Source: Bathynomus jamesi | Lineage: Eukaryota; Arthropoda; Malacostraca; Isopoda; Cirolanidae | DNA length: 64,000 nucleotides | Direction of reading: 5' to 3' | Assembly: GCA_023014485.1 (NCBI GenBank) | Contig: JAJOZX010005538.1 | Location: 129,001 to 193,000, forward strand | Shown here: positions 60,290 to 64,000 of the stretch, in pieces | Layout: each line of letters begins with the position of its first letter | How positions within the stretch are numbered: position 1 is the stretch's first letter | Notes under the pieces: generated by a model | Databases searched by the model: none | What the model saw: the letters and a program-made list of their open reading frames with translations, nothing else | What the model was told of the DNA's origin: nothing | Program-made: the position numbers and the translations under genes

Positions 60290-62700
60290 TCTGCCTGATT
60301 CACTTTTCATAAACTTCTGTAACATTCGTGACCTTTTCTCAAAATTTAGCCTGTTGAACATCACCTCTCTCCTCTTGACCTCATCTTCTTTTCCTCACTG
60401 AAACTCAGGTGTCTGAGACGACTGATAGCAGCCCCTTTTCTGTACCCTCTTACTTTCTTTATACTCAATTTCACTTTAAAAGTGAATGTTGCGTATATGT
60501 ACGCAATGACCTAACTTGTTCTTATATTCCCGAACTTGAATCCTACGAATTCTATACCCTCTGGCTAAGGTTTACATGCGAATCTCAAACTAAATGGTAA
60601 ATACCTCCTAACTGTTTACCTTTCTCCTAATTCTACTGACTACCCAAAATTCTTCAACTACCTCACTTCCAAAGTGGAATACATTCTTTCCCACTCTCCT
60701 TTCACTGAAATATGCATTTCAGAAGATTTCAATGTTCACCAACCTTTTTGGCTTTCCTCTATTTCACTAACATCCCAGGTGAACTAGCTTACAACTTTTC
60801 TATCCTAAATGACCTAGAGAAGATTGTACAATGTACAGCACCCTACTCATACCCACAATCGCCTTGGAGATAGGACCAACATTCTGGATTTGTTTCTTAC
60901 CTCTTATCCTTCTTCTTACTCTGTGAAACTTTTTTCTTCGCTGGGCTCCTCGGACTACAATCTTATATCTGTTTCTTGTTCTATCCCTCCGATTCGGTCT
61001 TTGGGTCTTCCCAAGAGAAGGCAACCTCGACAATTTGATTGGGAGGCCCTTTAGGCAGTACTTCTCTGATTTCCCATGGAATGATTACTACTTCCGTTGC
61101 CGGAGCCCTTCCGAGTCTGTCTGAGCGCATCACGGAGGTGATTCTCTCGGGCATGGAGGCGTATATTCCATATTCTATTCCTACTACTAATGCTAAAAAA
61201 ACCTTGGTTTAACTTTACTTGCTCTAATGCTATCCGCAACAGAGAGGAGGCTTTCAGAAGATACCGTCGCCGTCCAACTCCTGACTCTCACTCAGCTTAT
61301 ATTTCAGCCCGGAATCGTACAAAATCTGTTCTCCGACTCACCAAAAATTCTTTCATCCGACAAAAATGTGAAAAATCTATCCAATTCTAATTCTTCTCGC
61401 TCTTTCTGGCATCTAGCAAAAAACCTCATCAACAACTTTACTTCCTCTTCTTTCCCTCTTCTTTTCCATTCCGAAGGCTCAGTTACCGTCTCTTCTACTG
61501 ACAAAGCTGAACTCTTCGCTAAAACTTTCGCCTCCAACTCAACCATCGATGGTTCCAGTGCTGTTCCTCCATCTCCTCCTCCCTCTGACTTTATTATGTC
61601 TGAAATTAGAATCTCTTCCATAGAGGTTCTTTCTGCCTTATCTGCGCTCAACTGTAGGAAGGCGTACGGTCGTAATAGTGTTCCTCCTGTTGTTCTTAAG
61701 AACTGTGCTTCTGTGCTGACACTCTGTCTAGGTAAACTTTCGTCTTTGTCTTTCATCTGGCACTTTTCTTTCCTGCTGGAAGTTTGCTTTCATTCAGCCT
61801 CCACCAAAGAAGGGTGACCGATCTCATCTCTCCAACTATCGTCCAATTCCTTTGATTTCTTGCCTTTCTAAAGTTTTTGAATCTATCCTTAATAGAAAGA
61901 TTCTTAATCACCTCTCTTCTTACAATCTTTTTTCAGATCGTCAGTATGGGTTCCGCAAGGGACTCTACTGGCGATCTTGTTGCATATCTCTCTAATTCTT
62001 GGTCATCCTCCTTTCAGGATTTCGGTGAAACTCTTGCTGTTGCTCTAGACCAGTGGTGGCGAAGGCATAGCACGCGTGCCCATTTGGGCACGCAATCAAA
62101 TTTCCCTGGCACGCCTAAGCAAAGTGCAATAACGTTGCAATAATGAATATAAAATAATAGACTTAATGTTTATAATTTGTGTAATATATATAAACTTTGG
62201 TGGTCACGCCAATTTATTTTTATGGTGTACATGTCTTTTTTTGGGACGCGACTGTTAAAAGGTTCGCCACCCCTGCTCTAGACATATCAAGAGCTTTTGA
62301 TAAAGTCTAGCACAAATGTTTAATTTCCAAACTACCCTCTTCTTTCGGTTTCTATCCTTCTATCTGTGCCTTCATCTCTAATTTTCTTCCTGGCCGATAT
62401 ATAGCTGCGGTTGTAAATGGCCACTGTTCTTCTCCTACAGCCATTAACACTGGTGTTCCTCAGGGTTCTCTCCTGTCACCACTCTTTTCCTTTTATTTAT
62501 CAATGATCTTTTAAGTCGCAGTTCCTATCCTATTCACTCCTTTGCCGATGATTCCACTCTTCACTTCTCCACCCGCTTCCCAAAGCGTCCCTCTCAACAG
62601 TCACTCCATGATTCGCGTAGTACGGCTATGAGGCACCTGACCTCTGATCTTTCTGCCATCTCTGATTGGGGTAAAAACCAAATATTTACAAGCAATGCTG
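60290..62700 (+). pseudogene. LINE ORF2 (endonuclease plus reverse transcriptase), degraded
   Basis: Starts with INFCNIRDLFSKF-type sequence, typical of the beginning of an apurinic-type endonuclease. It continues with ISEDFNVH (about 60715-60745), [16 protein letters not shown] and [12 protein letters not shown]. The RT follows with NYRPIPLISCLSKVFES, RQYGFRKG, LDISRAFDK, GVPQGSLLSP and an intact FADDSTLH active site (about 62540). Frames shift many times and stops are frequent. It is interrupted by a hAT MITE at 62051-62275. Jockey-type organisation; the 3' end is lost near 62700. Confidence 0.8.
62051..62275. mobile_element. hAT MITE inserted in the LINE
   Basis: The ends CAGTGGTGGCGAA and TTCGCCACCCCTG are inverted and flanked by a perfect 8-bp duplication CTCTAGAC (62043-62050 and 62276-62283). 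It is 225 bp, with no coding capacity. Removing it restores continuity of the LINE frame region around LDISRAFDK. Confidence 0.95.
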
Positions 62701-62935
62701 CATTAATTAGCCTAGTCATCATATGCCCCTTTCTCTTCTAGAATTTCCAACATGAACAACTTCAAAATTTTGTGCTGCGACCTCCGAATAACTGAATTGT
62801 TGCTTATTAGAAAATACAAACCAGAAATTAATATAAATTTTATGAAATGATGAACTGTTTAAAAAATTTTTAAGAAAAGTTAAGTTGATGGAATTTTTAT
62901 ATTTAATTTATATCTTGCAGTTCCACCACTTAAAT

Positions 62936-63270
62936 TATTATTATTATTATTATTATTATGGATCACCTGAAGATCAAGGCCCCCAAATTAAAGGAAGATA
63001 AAAATAATAAGATCAGAAAATTTTTATTGTGATAAAAAAACAATTTATGAGAAACATTTAAACATTTAAACATAAACTAAATCTCAGAAACATTTTGTGT
63101 TAAATAAACAATATATGAGAAACAGTGAAACATTTATAGGATCACCTGAATATCTTCTCCCTCAGGTAGAACGGGGGGAGAAGATTTTCAGGTGGATCGG
63201 GCTGGGTGGGGAAGATCTTCAGGCGGATCGGGCTAGGAGGGGATAATCTTCAGGTGATCCATATATATAT
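62936..63270. repeat. Inverted-repeat-bounded segment GGATCACCTGAAGAT
   Basis: Starts after an (ATT)n tract (62936-62958) with GGATCACCTGAAGATC and ends near 63262 with ATCTTCAGGTGATCC. Further copies of the same word in both orientations lie at 63139-63260. Possibly a small MITE. No gene. Confidence 0.55.
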
Positions 63271-63281
63271 AATATTAGTGG

Positions 63282-63775
63282 TGGACCGGATATCCGCATC
63301 CGCATCATTTTTAACATCCGCACTTCTGACTGCGGATGTTATACGGATATTACCTCTAATGAATTATGCAATTTCCAATTAAATTAGCTTATAAAGTAGC
63401 TTATAAGGCCCAGTCATGCACATTTCATGTAAAGCATTAAATAATTATTAATGAACAAACAAATATATAAACTTCAAAATATAAATACCTGGTGACACAG
63501 AAAATTGAATGAAATTTGTTTCATTGAATTTTCTGTGGCTGAAACTCTTGAGAAAGTTATTATTTTTATCATAATGAAAACATTAATATTAATTTCAATT
63601 TTTATGCATTGCCTGCCATAATAGTAATATCACGAAATTTGAAAAATTATGTCATACAGTATATTCATAATTCTATATTATATTGATAGATTAACTAAAT
63701 ATCTGGATCCGCATCCGCATCCGCGGATATTGAAATTAAAGACCCGCATCCGCAAATGTTGAAAAACTGACATCT
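63282..63775. repeat. Possible hAT-type MITE rich in CCGCATCCGCATC
   Basis: The left side reads AGTGGTGGACCGGATATCCG followed by CATCCGCATC repeats. The right side near 63705-63765 has CCGCATCCGCATCCGCGGATA. The AGTGGTGGACCGGAT start is hAT-like, but I cannot define the right terminus or a target duplication. Confidence 0.4.
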
Positions 63776-63960
63776 GGAAAAAGAAAGGGTGGAGGGGACA
63801 GTCGAAGTGGAAAAAGACCAAGGATGACAAGGACTGCAGGGTCGAACCCCATCATCCTTGGGTGCTAGGGCCGGGAGGGCGCACGTGAAACCTCCATGAA
63901 CAAGCACGTACATACGAGCACAAAGAGCACTCAAGAGCACGAGCTTAGAACCCCCTTGCG

Positions 63961-63962
<2 letters not shown>

Positions 63963-64000
<38 letters not shown>
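63963..64000. repeat. (AT)n microsatellite at window edge
   Basis: Pure dinucleotide tract running to the end of the window. Confidence 0.95.

Overview
This window is nuclear DNA of an invertebrate, most likely an arthropod. The evidence is indirect. The mobile elements are of arthropod-typical kinds: rosa-type and classical mariners, a BEL/Pao retrotransposon, Penelope-like elements, a Polinton, hAT elements and Jockey/CR1-like LINEs. The unique DNA is very AT-rich and full of (TA)n tracts. I found no host protein gene, rRNA gene or convincing functional tRNA gene. The window reads as a nested transposon graveyard.

Layout. 1-12.6 kb: two copies of a DNA transposon with CACTA-type ends. It encodes a multi-copy protein of uncharacterised function, which I propose is its transposase. 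The second copy (6954-10620) sits in a 14-bp minisatellite and contains a DD41D mariner. A roughly 1-kb repeat occurs twice (3037-4104 and 10911-12603). The second copy carries a pogo-like MITE, and the first preserves the empty site.

12.6-22.5 kb: a decayed Polinton/Maverick. On the minus strand lie an adenovirus-type protease, a double jelly-roll major capsid protein, a basic pX-like protein, half of the minor capsid protein (cut by a mariner), an integrase stub (cut by a hAT remnant), a coiled-coil protein, a small basic protein and the packaging ATPase. On the plus strand lies a protein-primed family B DNA polymerase. At 22.8-26.6 kb there are at least four further decayed plus-strand genes I cannot assign. 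They may be Polinton cargo or remains of another virus-like element.

26.7-39.6 kb: two Penelope-like copies head to head, a DD41D MITE that keeps only the DNA-binding domain, a 515-bp palindrome, an inverted-repeat element carrying a textbook heat-shock promoter, two mariners and a hAT-like transposon.

39.6-55.3 kb: a BEL/Pao element present as LTR-internal-LTR-internal-LTR, flanked once by a 5-bp target duplication. Both internal regions carry the same 590-bp fold-back element just upstream of gag and the same in-frame stops between gag/pol and between RT/RNase H.

55.3-64 kb: a TTAA MITE, a fold-back repeat, a 260-bp tandem array with a tRNA-like pol III promoter, two LINE remnants (one hit by a hAT MITE with a perfect 8-bp duplication) and small inverted-repeat elements.

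Family names come from motif recognition by eye. No database search was possible, and element boundaries are given only where terminal repeats or target duplications are visible.
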